Source: CAZTPJ01 sp964614515
GTDB taxonomy: Bacteria > Planctomycetota > Phycisphaerae > Phycisphaerales > UBA1924
Assembly (NCBI GenBank): GCA_964614515.1
Contig: CAZTPJ010000005.1
Location: 1 to 64,000, forward strand
Length of the DNA: 64,000 nt
Direction: 5' to 3'
Shown: positions 17,378 through 25,870 of the stretch, one piece after another
Layout of the letters: each line of letters begins with the position of its first letter
Position numbering within the stretch: position 1 is the first letter of the stretch
The notes under the pieces: generated by a model
The model's input: only the letters and a program-made list of their open reading frames with translations
What the model was told of the DNA's origin: nothing
Databases searched by the model: none
Made by a program: the position numbers and the translations under genes

Positions 17378-18538
17378 TCACCCCCTGATCGCGTCAATCG
17401 CCACGGCCACCAGTGACGGGTCCGGCGCGTCGATCACCATCGCCTGACACCCCGACGCGGGAATCACGAGCCGCAGAACTCCGCCGTGGGACTTCTTGTC
17501 GAATCCCATGCGCTCAATGACCGCGGCACTGTCAGGCAGCCCCCCCACTCGCGTCGGAAGTCCAACAGACGCAAGCAGTTCGGACAGTTGTCGCGGATAG
17601 TCCGCCGTCACGCTTCCAAGCCTCGCGCCTAGATTCGCCGCCGCCACGAGGCCCAACGACACCGCTTCGCCATGATGCACCGGCCCTTCCCCGATTCCAT
17701 CAAGGCGAAGCGCAGGGAGCGTTTCGATCGCATGACCGAACGTATGGCCCAGATTCAAGGTCGTCCGCGGCCCACCCGGATCTTCTCGCTCATCGACGCC
17801 AACGATCGCCGCTTTGACCGCGATGTTCCGCGCCACAAGGTCGATCAGGGCTTCGGGCTTTCGCGACAGGACGTCGCCCAGCCGCGCCTGTGTGAAGTCC
17901 ATCAGATCAGGCTGACCCCACGGCCCGGAAATCATCGCGTGCTTGATGCACTCCGCAAGGCCGCAGCGAAACTCCCTCGCATCTAACGTCGCCAGCACTT
18001 CGACATCGGCGATGACGGCCGTGGGCTGATGAAACGCCCCGACCATGTTCTTTCGCAGCATCCCATCGCCCGAGTGCCCGGCCGCGAGATTCACACCCGT
18101 CTTCCCTCCCACGGATGCATCGACCATCGCCAGCAGTGTCGTGGGACACTGAATGATGGGCACGCCTCGGCGGTAGATCGCCGCGACGAATCCGGCCACA
18201 TCACCCGTGATGCCTCCGCCGAGGGCGATGATCGGATCACCGCGTTCATGGCGCGAATCGGCGACAGCCCGAAGCATCCCCTCAGCGCTGGCCAGCGTCT
18301 TGGCGTCTTCACGCGGTTCACATGGAACGCGAAGCACACGCCAACCAGCGCGTGCGATCGACGCGACGGCCGCGTCGATCGTGCCCGCCGGCAGTCCGGT
18401 ATCGTGAATCAAGGCCGCTCGTCCGCTGGATGCGGGACATGTGCGCTGCGCGATCTCGCCAAGTCCTTCGAGGATGCCTGCACCGACGTGCGCTTCGTAT
18501 GACCGGTCCCCCAGTCGAACGTTGACTGTGTGCATCAT
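17378..18538 (-). CDS. aroB: 3-dehydroquinate synthase
   Basis: 386 residues. AroB makes 3-dehydroquinate from DAHP in the shikimate pathway, using NAD and a metal. Motifs: IIALGGGITGDVAGFVAAIY (NAD binding), CPTTLLAMVDASVGGKTGVN, KNMVGAFHQPTAVI and the metal-site segment LNLGHTFGHAIE. The start is taken at 18538 (MMHTVNV), eight bases after AGGA; 18544 and 18562 are also in frame. Stop lies 160 bases before the parA start, and the gene follows rsfS by 20 bases, so the two are probably co-transcribed. No other aro gene is nearby. Confidence 0.93.
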   Translation of the reverse strand: MMHTVNVRLGDRSYEAHVGAGILEGLGEIAQRTCPASSGRAALIHDTGLPAGTIDAAVASIARAGWRVLRVPCEPREDAKTLASAEGMLRAVADSRHERGDPIIALGGGITGDVAGFVAAIYRRGVPIIQCPTTLLAMVDASVGGKTGVNLAAGHSGDGMLRKNMVGAFHQPTAVIADVEVLATLDAREFRCGLAECIKHAMISGPWGQPDLMDFTQARLGDVLSRKPEALIDLVARNIAVKAAIVGVDEREDPGGPRTTLNLGHTFGHAIETLPALRLDGIGEGPVHHGEAVSLGLVAAANLGARLGSVTADYPRQLSELLASVGLPTRVGGLPDSAAVIERMGFDKKSHGGVLRLVIPASGCQAMVIDAPDPSLVAVAIDAIRG

Positions 18539-18558
18539 TCCCATCTTCCTGGCCCACT

Positions 18559-19077
18559 TCACTCGCTGGGAAGCACATCATCGGGGCTGAGTCCCGCACG
18601 ATTGCGGGAACGGTCCTGCGGCCGCTCCCAGTCGATGCGCGGCGCATCGCCCCAGAGCATTTCCAAGTCGTAGTGCGCGCGGGTCTGCGGCTCGAACAGG
18701 TGCAACATGACATCAACGAAGTCGGCCACGAGCCAGACGCTGCGCGTGTCGATGTTGGTTCGAATCGCGGCAAAGTCGTTGTGTTCGCCGATCTCCAGCG
18801 CGTGGTCCAGCACACTCTGCATCTGTCGATCCGACGTGCCCGACGCGACGACCAGAAAGTCCGTCACCTGGCTCAAACCCCGCACGTCGAGGATGATCAC
18901 CTCCGTGCAGTGCAGGTCATGGCAGAGACGTGCGACCTCCGTCGCGAAGGCGATGGCGGCGGCATGCCGTGAGGCCTGACCCGCCGATCCCCCCATGTCC
19001 TGAGGCTCCGCACCGGTCGGCGCGCCATGGGAGGGCTCGGCGTGCGGCGATGTTGACCGGTTGGGGGGCGTCGGCAT
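18559..19077 (-). CDS. rsfS: Ribosomal silencing factor RsfS (Iojap family)
   Basis: 172 residues. RsfS binds ribosomal protein L14 and blocks subunit joining during starvation. The Iojap domain (about residues 40-140) shows VIILDVRGLSQVTDFLVVASG, MQSVLDHA and WLVADFVDVMLHLFEPQTR, all typical. Family members usually have about 105-120 residues; here there are extra N-terminal and C-terminal disordered tails. The start may be further in; the ATG at 19077 is six bases after a TATCCT and has no Shine-Dalgarno. Precedes aroB. Confidence 0.9.
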   Translation of the reverse strand: MPTPPNRSTSPHAEPSHGAPTGAEPQDMGGSAGQASRHAAAIAFATEVARLCHDLHCTEVIILDVRGLSQVTDFLVVASGTSDRQMQSVLDHALEIGEHNDFAAIRTNIDTRSVWLVADFVDVMLHLFEPQTRAHYDLEMLWGDAPRIDWERPQDRSRNRAGLSPDDVLPSE

Positions 19078-19083
19078 TGGCTA

Positions 19084-19089
19084 AGGATA
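19084..19089 (-). promoter_or_regulatory. Putative -10 element of leaderless rsfS
   Basis: On the minus strand TATCCT ends six bases before the ATG of rsfS at 19077. No Shine-Dalgarno. Confidence 0.4.
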
Positions 19090-19189
19090 GGACGTGCGGG
19101 CCGCCACCCGGTCAACTTTCAAACCGCGCGTGAGTCGGCGAGCGATCCCGCGTTCAAGAGCAGGAGCTCAACCTCCGCCTTCGGCGTCC

Positions 19190-19215
19190 CCAAAGTGACG
19201 CTTTGGCGGTATCAT
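19190..19215 (+). promoter_or_regulatory. Kinase promoter region: dyad plus -10-like element
   Basis: CCAAAG-TGACG-CTTTGG at 19190-19206 is a dyad; TATCAT follows at 19210-19215. If TATCAT is the -10, transcription would begin near 19222, so an ATG at 19217 would not be in the transcript. That favours the GTG at 19250 for the kinase. Whether the dyad is an operator is speculation. Confidence 0.3.
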
Positions 19216-19249
19216 CATGGCACGGGCTTTCCCGTGTACGAGGTGTCAT

Positions 19250-21982
19250 GTGGCGACGGACGAGTCCGAACCTCAGCAGCATCCTTCCGATCGGCCTGAG
19301 CGCGATCTCATCCGCGAGGCCATCGAACGCGCCGCCCCCAGCGGCGACATTCCAATTCCCGACGACCTCCTTCCCGCCGATGGGACCTTTCCCGGCTATG
19401 ACGTGATCCGCGAGATTCATCGCGGCGGCCAGGGCGTCGTGTATCAAGCGATCCAGAAAGCCACCAAGCGCCGGGTCGCCATCAAAGTCCTCCACGGCGG
19501 GCCGTTCACAGGCTCGGCCGGCAAGGCCCGCTTTGAACGCGAGGTCCAGGTCCTCGGCCAACTCAATCACCCCAACATCGTCCGCATCCATGACAGCGGC
19601 CTCACTACCGACGGCTCCTGCTTCTATGTCATGGACTACATCTCCGGCGCCACGCTCGATGAGTTCATCGCCAAGAAGGAACGTCAGGGCATCGACGAGA
19701 CGCTCAAACTTTTCACGCGAATCTGCGAGGCCGTCAACGCCGCCCACCTCAAGGGCGTCATTCACCGCGACCTGAAGCCCTCGAACATCAAGATCACGCC
19801 CGAGGGCGAGCCGATTGTCGTGGACTTTGGCCTGGCGAAGGTGGCCGTGCCGGATGTGACGGATGAGGAGCACCCGCGTCTGATGTCGATGACGGGTCAG
19901 TTCATCGGATCGCTGCCGTGGGCGAGTCCCGAGCAGGCGCAGGGTGTGCCCGGCGCGATCGACGTTCGCACCGATGTGTATTCGCTGGGCGTGATTCTGT
20001 ATCAGATGCTCACGGGACAGTTCCCCTACGAAGTCGCCGGGCACATGCGCGATGTCCTCGACAACATCCTCCGCGCCCAGCCGCTGCGCCCGAGCACCGT
20101 CCGCCGCAAGATCAACGACGAAGTCGAGACCATCGTGCTCAAGTGCCTGAGCAAGGAGCGCGATCGCCGGTATCAATCCGCGGGAGAACTCGCCCGCGAC
20201 ATTCGACGCTACCTCTCCGGCGAAGCCATCGAAGCCAAACGCGACAGCGGATGGTATCTCATCACCAAGACGCTGCACCGGCATCGCACGGCCACGGGCA
20301 TCGCAGCGGCGTTCCTCATCCTCATCATCGCCTTCGGCATCGTGATGACCGTGCTGTGGCAGCGAGCGGTGGACGCGGAGAAGCAAACTTCCACGGCCTT
20401 GTCGCAACTCAAGGATGCCCAGGCCCTCGAACGGGCGCAGCGGGACCGAGCGGAAGAGAACTTCCGCTACGGCACGCTCGGCTCGCTGAACCTGATTCAC
20501 GAACTCGATGAAGCGATGGTCGATCTTCGCGGCGCCACGCCAGCGCGGGAGGTTTTGCTCAAGCAGGCGCTGGCCAATGTCGATCGACTTCGCACGGAGG
20601 CGGACGAGAACCCCGCGCTCCGGCGCGACCTCGCCACGGCGCTCGATCGACTCGGTGACATTCAGGGCAGCCTGTACGCGGGGCGCCTTGGCGAAACGGC
20701 CGCGGCGCGAGAGAACTACGCCCGCGCACGAGAGATCCGCGCCACGTTGCTCACTGAGACGCCCGACAGCCCGCGATCGCACGCCGACATCGCCGAGAGC
20801 CATCGACGCGCAGCGCAGGAACGCCTCGCCGATCGCGATTTTGGGCGTACGGCCGAGGACTATCGCACCGCATTGGCGTCGCTCGCGCGTGCGGAGGAAC
20901 TGGCGACCCAGCGCGGTGAAGCGCCGGCGACGATCGCGGTCCATCAAGACCGCGCGGCTCGCTTCAAGGGCGAACTGCACGACACGCTGCTCGCCCTCGC
21001 GCAGACCGCGACCGATCCATCAATCATCGATCGCGCCATCGGAGAGGCTGAACGACATCGCGACGATGCGCAGAGGCATTGGACGGCGCGACTCGCTGAT
21101 GATTCCGCAAACCTCATGGCCGCACGCGAACTCGGCACGCTCCACGATCGCGGCGCGATGGCGATCGTCGAGTCCGCGCTGGCGATCCGCCGCGACGCGA
21201 TGGCCCACCTGCGCGATGGGCGCCGCGAAGAGGCCGTGACGGCCATGCACCGTTCCGATGCGCGGCTCAACGAAGCGGTCAGAAAGGTCAACGAGTCTCG
21301 CCAGGAGTTTGAGCGGCTGATCGCGGCCAACGCCGCCAATGCCGAACTCCAGCGCGACCTGATGATCGTGCGCCACAACACGGGACAGGTCTTCTCCGAA
21401 CTCGCACGAAACATTGAGATTCTCGCGGAGCCAGTCGGGGATCAGCCATCCCTTGACGGCGCACGGCAAACGCGCCAAACCTCGCTCGAAGAGTTCGAGG
21501 CCGCGCTGTCCATCGCGCGATCGCTCACGTCCGCGGATGAACGCAGCCTTCGCGCTCGGCGCGACCTGGCCATGATGCTCAACAAAGTCGGCAACGAACA
21601 GCGGCAACTCTCGAAGCACGCCGCTCGCGCGGGGGATCAGGCCGGGCAGCGACAATGGCTCGATCGCGCAGCCGAGTCCATGCGAGAGTCCCTTGCCGTC
21701 AGGCGTGAAGTCATGGCGACGGATCCGATGCCTCGCCACGCCCGCGACCTGGTCGTGGGACTGTTGAAGGATGGCGAGATCGACGAGTTCCGCGGGGATG
21801 CGGGGGATGGCTCGCCGCGAGAGCGATTCACCGCCGCCCAGGCCCGATATGCCGAGGCCGTGGCCACGCTCGAACGGTTACGCGGCGAAGGGGTGGTCGG
21901 ATTGGATGCGGACCTGCGGGTTTCGCGGATGGCGTTGGATTCGATCCGGACCAAGATCGAGAACCTGGGATCCGGGGGCTGA
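19250..21982 (+). CDS. Membrane Ser/Thr protein kinase with TPR-like sensor half
   Basis: About 910 residues. A eukaryote-like (Hanks) kinase: glycine loop IHRGGQGVVYQA (about residue 55), RVAIKVLHGG, HRDLKPSNIKI (about residue 172), VDFGLAKV and the activation segment with SPEQAQG. A single membrane helix AAAFLILIIAFGIVMTV lies near residue 355. The long, helical extracytoplasmic half holds Arg/Glu/Ala-rich repeats like degenerate TPR units, likely the sensing or partner-binding part. Start at GTG 19250 has GAGGTG nearby; an upstream in-frame ATG at 19217 would add CTRCH. No substrate can be named. Confidence 0.88.
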   Translation: MATDESEPQQHPSDRPERDLIREAIERAAPSGDIPIPDDLLPADGTFPGYDVIREIHRGGQGVVYQAIQKATKRRVAIKVLHGGPFTGSAGKARFEREVQVLGQLNHPNIVRIHDSGLTTDGSCFYVMDYISGATLDEFIAKKERQGIDETLKLFTRICEAVNAAHLKGVIHRDLKPSNIKITPEGEPIVVDFGLAKVAVPDVTDEEHPRLMSMTGQFIGSLPWASPEQAQGVPGAIDVRTDVYSLGVILYQMLTGQFPYEVAGHMRDVLDNILRAQPLRPSTVRRKINDEVETIVLKCLSKERDRRYQSAGELARDIRRYLSGEAIEAKRDSGWYLITKTLHRHRTATGIAAAFLILIIAFGIVMTVLWQRAVDAEKQTSTALSQLKDAQALERAQRDRAEENFRYGTLGSLNLIHELDEAMVDLRGATPAREVLLKQALANVDRLRTEADENPALRRDLATALDRLGDIQGSLYAGRLGETAAARENYARAREIRATLLTETPDSPRSHADIAESHRRAAQERLADRDFGRTAEDYRTALASLARAEELATQRGEAPATIAVHQDRAARFKGELHDTLLALAQTATDPSIIDRAIGEAERHRDDAQRHWTARLADDSANLMAARELGTLHDRGAMAIVESALAIRRDAMAHLRDGRREEAVTAMHRSDARLNEAVRKVNESRQEFERLIAANAANAELQRDLMIVRHNTGQVFSELARNIEILAEPVGDQPSLDGARQTRQTSLEEFEAALSIARSLTSADERSLRARRDLAMMLNKVGNEQRQLSKHAARAGDQAGQRQWLDRAAESMRESLAVRREVMATDPMPRHARDLVVGLLKDGEIDEFRGDAGDGSPRERFTAAQARYAEAVATLERLRGEGVVGLDADLRVSRMALDSIRTKIENLGSGG

Positions 21983-22108
21983 CCATGCCGGGGTCGGCCG
22001 TGGTGAATCGGCGACCGGGGCATTGACGCGGGGCGAAAATCGGGTAGGGTGGTAGTGCAAGGTCGGCGGTGGCGGTGCGCCCCCGTCGGGCGGCATGAGG
22101 AGTCAGGG

Positions 22109-24640
22109 ATGAGACGCTTTCGAGCATTGGTGATCGCTGCGCTGGCGGGAATCCCGGCCGGGCAGGCGTGTGCGCAGCATTTCGTGGCAAGTTGGGCAAA
22201 CCCGATCAACGGTGCCTGGCAGAATGCGGGTCGATGGTCTGGCGGCATGGTCCCGAATAACCAGGGTTCCACGACGTTTGATGTGTTCATCGATGTCCTC
22301 GGCGGGCCGTACACCGTCACGCTCAACGCGCGGCCGACATTGATCGACATGACGCTCGATTCGCCCGACGCGACGATGTTCCTGAACAATCGGTCGATCA
22401 CGCTTGAGGGCGATTACACCAATCGCCGCGGTCTCTTGCTGGGCACGGGCGTGAATGACACCTTCACCGTCGCCGGCGAGACGCGGCTCGAAGGCGGCAC
22501 GATCCGCGGCGTTCGCAACTTCCGCTCCAACGGCCCGATGCGCATCGACCTGGGCGACATCATCATCTGCGACACGAACATCACTCACGGCGGCGCGACG
22601 ATCATCTGGGATGGCCTGGGCAACATTCGCCTCGATCGCGGTACGCGCTTCATCAACGGACCCGCTTCGACCTGGACGATCCTCAACGACCAAATGATCA
22701 CCTGGAACAACAACGGCGCACAGCCCACCGTTGAGAATCAGGGAGTCATGGTCAAGTCCGCGGGCGCGGGCGTCACCGAGATGGTTGACGTCATCTTCGT
22801 CAACACGGGATCGCTGCGCGTCGAGTCCGGCACGTTTCGCACCAACGGCGTGAGCATCCCATCGAACCGACTCGTCGGCGGCGCATGGGCCGTACGCGCG
22901 GGCGCCACGCTCGACCTTGTCGGTCCCGACATCTTTCAGAATGAAGCCACGATCGAACTCGACGGCCCCGGCTCCACCTTCGCCGCCATCGACACCCTCG
23001 AAACCAACGCCGCAACCGGAGACTTCACCATCTCCGGCGGACGAGACTTCACCACCGCGGGCGACTTCACAAACGACGGGCAACTGACGATCGGCACGGC
23101 CACCGAGTTTCGCGTCGCGCCAGGCTCGACGCTCACCAATTTTTCCGCCGGCACGCTTACGGACGGAAGGTATGACATCGCCGGCACGCTGCGCTTCGAT
23201 GACGCCGACATCGCGACGCTCGCCTCGCGCATCACGCTCGACGGCGCGGGATCGGATATCCTCGATCAAGCCAGCCTCAGCGGCCTGCGGAACCTGGACC
23301 TGATCGATACCTCCGGCGACTTTGGCATCGCCAACGGCCGTGACTTCACAACGTCTGGTGACTTCCTGAACAACGGCGTGCTGCGCGTGGGCGCGCTGAC
23401 CGACTTCGAGGTCGCCGTCGGCTCATCGCTCTTGAACATCTCCGGCAACACGATCACCGGCGGGCAGTTCCTGGTGCAAGGCACGGTCATCGTCGATGCC
23501 GCGCCGATCGAGATCATCGCGTCCGACATCGTCCTTGATGGCCCCGACGCGGACTTTGAAAGCCGGCTCGATGCGCCCCTGCTCAATGATGTGCATCGCG
23601 TGGCGATGGGCGGTGCGCTGGCGGTACTCAACGGTCGGGACTTTCAGACCAGCCAGAATGTTGACTTCACGGTCGAAGCGGGCGCAGCGCTGGCCGTGGG
23701 CGAAGAGACGACGTTCTCCGTGCCCGCCGGTCGCACGCTGACGAATTTCAACGGCGGGGTGTTCAATGATGGTGATTTCAGCATCGCCGGGACGCTCGAG
23801 TTTGAGAACGCGGCAATTCACACCATCGCCAATCGTCTCGTGCTCGACAGTCCGACGGGGCGCATCCAGAACCTCGCGGGCGAAGATGCGCTGGCCGGCC
23901 TGTCGAACATCGCGCCCAACGGCTCGCTGACCGTGCGCAACGGCGCGGACCTCGTGACAAATCCGGGCGTGGTCATGGTCACCTTTGGCGAGTTCATCAT
24001 CGGACCCGGCGCGATGACCGATCCCACCATGGTGCAACTTGGGGCCAATCTCATCCAGGCTGACGGCCTGATCGAAATCACACAAGCCACGCTGGATGTC
24101 GCCGGGCAGTACATTCAGGATGCCGGCGTGCTCTCGCTGCGCGATGGAACGATCCGCGCCGGCGGCGGCATGTTCCTCGGCGGAACCGTCGGCGGTTCGG
24201 GATTCATCGACACCAGCATCGAGAACGTCGGCGTCATCGCCCCCGGGCACGGCGACATCGGCGTCCTGCAAGTCTCAGGCGACTTTCAGCAGACCACATC
24301 GGGCGTCGTCATCATTGACATCAACGGCCTGCTGCCGGGCATCGAGCATGACGTGCTGATTGTGGGCGCGTTGCTGTTTGACGGCGGCCTCGCGGGCGAA
24401 CTTGCGATCGTCAACTCGACCGGCTTTCGACCGCGCGTCGGCGATGTCTTTGACGTGATCTTCTTCGACGACATTCAAGGCGATTTCGCGCTGTATTCGG
24501 GCCTGAACATCGCGCCGGGGCGATTGCTCCTGCCGAGCATCGAGAACGGGTTCATCCGCCTGACGACGCATGTGCCCGCGCCGGGGGCGGTGATCGTGAT
24601 TGGTGTCGCGGGAATCTTCGCCGCGCGACGACGACGTTGA
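22109..24640 (+). CDS. Secreted repeat protein with PEP-CTERM-like tail
   Basis: 843 residues. A signal peptide (MRRFRALVIAALAGIPAG) is followed by Ala/Gly/Thr/Asp-rich beta-repeat sequence resembling autotransporter passenger domains. Four repeats of about 100 residues are marked by GRDFTTAGDF (about residue 310), GRDFTTSGDF (410), GRDFQTSQNV (510) and GADLVTNPGV (611). The C-terminus VPAPGAVIVIGVAGIFAARRRR has the Pro-containing stretch, membrane helix and Arg cluster of PEP-CTERM proteins, which an exosortase would cut; no exosortase gene is in the window. Shine-Dalgarno GAGGAG lies upstream. Function unknown. Confidence 0.8.
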   Translation: MRRFRALVIAALAGIPAGQACAQHFVASWANPINGAWQNAGRWSGGMVPNNQGSTTFDVFIDVLGGPYTVTLNARPTLIDMTLDSPDATMFLNNRSITLEGDYTNRRGLLLGTGVNDTFTVAGETRLEGGTIRGVRNFRSNGPMRIDLGDIIICDTNITHGGATIIWDGLGNIRLDRGTRFINGPASTWTILNDQMITWNNNGAQPTVENQGVMVKSAGAGVTEMVDVIFVNTGSLRVESGTFRTNGVSIPSNRLVGGAWAVRAGATLDLVGPDIFQNEATIELDGPGSTFAAIDTLETNAATGDFTISGGRDFTTAGDFTNDGQLTIGTATEFRVAPGSTLTNFSAGTLTDGRYDIAGTLRFDDADIATLASRITLDGAGSDILDQASLSGLRNLDLIDTSGDFGIANGRDFTTSGDFLNNGVLRVGALTDFEVAVGSSLLNISGNTITGGQFLVQGTVIVDAAPIEIIASDIVLDGPDADFESRLDAPLLNDVHRVAMGGALAVLNGRDFQTSQNVDFTVEAGAALAVGEETTFSVPAGRTLTNFNGGVFNDGDFSIAGTLEFENAAIHTIANRLVLDSPTGRIQNLAGEDALAGLSNIAPNGSLTVRNGADLVTNPGVVMVTFGEFIIGPGAMTDPTMVQLGANLIQADGLIEITQATLDVAGQYIQDAGVLSLRDGTIRAGGGMFLGGTVGGSGFIDTSIENVGVIAPGHGDIGVLQVSGDFQQTTSGVVIIDINGLLPGIEHDVLIVGALLFDGGLAGELAIVNSTGFRPRVGDVFDVIFFDDIQGDFALYSGLNIAPGRLLLPSIENGFIRLTTHVPAPGAVIVIGVAGIFAARRRR

Positions 24641-24645
24641 AGCCT

Positions 24646-25845
24646 TCAGGCGTTCGACAACGGCAACCCGATCTCCGACGCGATCTCGCCGATCTCCACC
24701 GGCCGTCGCTCATGCGCGCTTCGGCGCGATGCTTCCATCAGGCAGAACGTCTCAAGCCCTTCGACAAGATCGGGCGAAAGCAGGCGGTTGTTGATGATCG
24801 CGTCGGCGAAGTACTCGGCATAGTTGGCGAACTCGCCGTAGTGCATGCCGTGGACTTCGCTGTTGAAGTAATACTGCCGCCCGGCGTAGAGGTAGTCCTC
24901 CACGACTTCCTGCATCCCGCCGGGAACAAAACGCGACGCGCTGGGGCGTGCGCGGTGGTCATCATGCGTGGCCGCGTGCGTGCCCGTGTGGATGTATCGC
25001 ATGTCGTGATACTGCGCGAGGCTGGAGCCGCCATCGCCATAGAGCATCAGTTCGATGCAGTTCCTCGCGCGGGGCAGTTCGTGCGCACCATAGTTCCCCA
25101 TTGCACGCCCGATCGCGCCCGATGCCGCCTCCACCTGCACCGCGTATACATCGAAGCCCTTGACACCGAATTGCCCGCCGAGTGATGACTTCCGCCCGAT
25201 CGCCTGCACGCGCGAGATCGGACCGAGATACCACCGCAGCAGATCCAGCGGATGCGACAGGCCCAGGAAGATCCAGTCCGTGTCGGCCGCAACCCACGGA
25301 CTCTTGCGGTAGTACCAGTCCATGCGATGGATGTAGTGGGCATCGACAAGTTCGAGACGGCCGATCTCGCCGCGGTCAAACGCTTCGCGTTGTCGAACGA
25401 ACGGCTCGAAGAATCGGGTACTCTGCCCGACCATAAGGCGACGCCCGGTGCGCTGGCCAGCCTGAAGTATCGCCTTCGCATCGGCGATGGAATTGACCAG
25501 CGGCTTGGTGCAGATCACATCCTTACCGGCCTCGAACGCGCGAACGATGTGTTCGCCGTGGTACGCATCGGGCGTATAGATCGCGATGATGCCAATGTCC
25601 GGGCGCGCGAGCATCTCGGCATAGTCGCGCGTGTAGAACAGATTCGGCCGTTCCGCCCGCGAGGCGTCGATCTTCTCCTGCGACAGGTCACACCCCGCGA
25701 CGGCGTGGACCTTGCCGCAGCGTTCGATCGCGAGCAGCAGCGTCCGCCCTTCGTGGAGACCCAGCACGCCGACACCGATGCTGCGCGGGTCGCGCGGCGC
25801 GGTCGTGATGGGCTGTGTTCCTGGGATGCTGGTGATGAAACCCAT
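24646..25845 (-). CDS. Gfo/Idh/MocA family oxidoreductase
   Basis: 399 residues. An NAD(P)-binding Rossmann N-terminus (SIGVGVLGLHEGRTLL) and the conserved KP loop (DVICTKPLVNS) are followed by the family's C-terminal domain with DWIFLGLSHPLDLLRWY. Such enzymes oxidise sugars, inositols or similar hydroxy compounds; the substrate is not identifiable. The nucleotide loop is GVGVLGLHEG, so the usual GxGxxG is slightly changed. The ATG at 25845 has GAGG upstream. It lies 25 bases after the SpoIIE-type phosphatase gene and is probably in its operon. Confidence 0.87.
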   Translation of the reverse strand: MGFITSIPGTQPITTAPRDPRSIGVGVLGLHEGRTLLLAIERCGKVHAVAGCDLSQEKIDASRAERPNLFYTRDYAEMLARPDIGIIAIYTPDAYHGEHIVRAFEAGKDVICTKPLVNSIADAKAILQAGQRTGRRLMVGQSTRFFEPFVRQREAFDRGEIGRLELVDAHYIHRMDWYYRKSPWVAADTDWIFLGLSHPLDLLRWYLGPISRVQAIGRKSSLGGQFGVKGFDVYAVQVEAASGAIGRAMGNYGAHELPRARNCIELMLYGDGGSSLAQYHDMRYIHTGTHAATHDDHRARPSASRFVPGGMQEVVEDYLYAGRQYYFNSEVHGMHYGEFANYAEYFADAIINNRLLSPDLVEGLETFCLMEASRRSAHERRPVEIGEIASEIGLPLSNA

Positions 25846-25870
25846 GTGAACCTCATCGGGGGTCCTGGAA

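Noticed and set aside
19154..20980. A 608-codon minus-strand frame opposite the Ser/Thr kinase
   Set aside because: The plus strand has all kinase motifs; the opposite frame is an effect of high GC content and codon bias.
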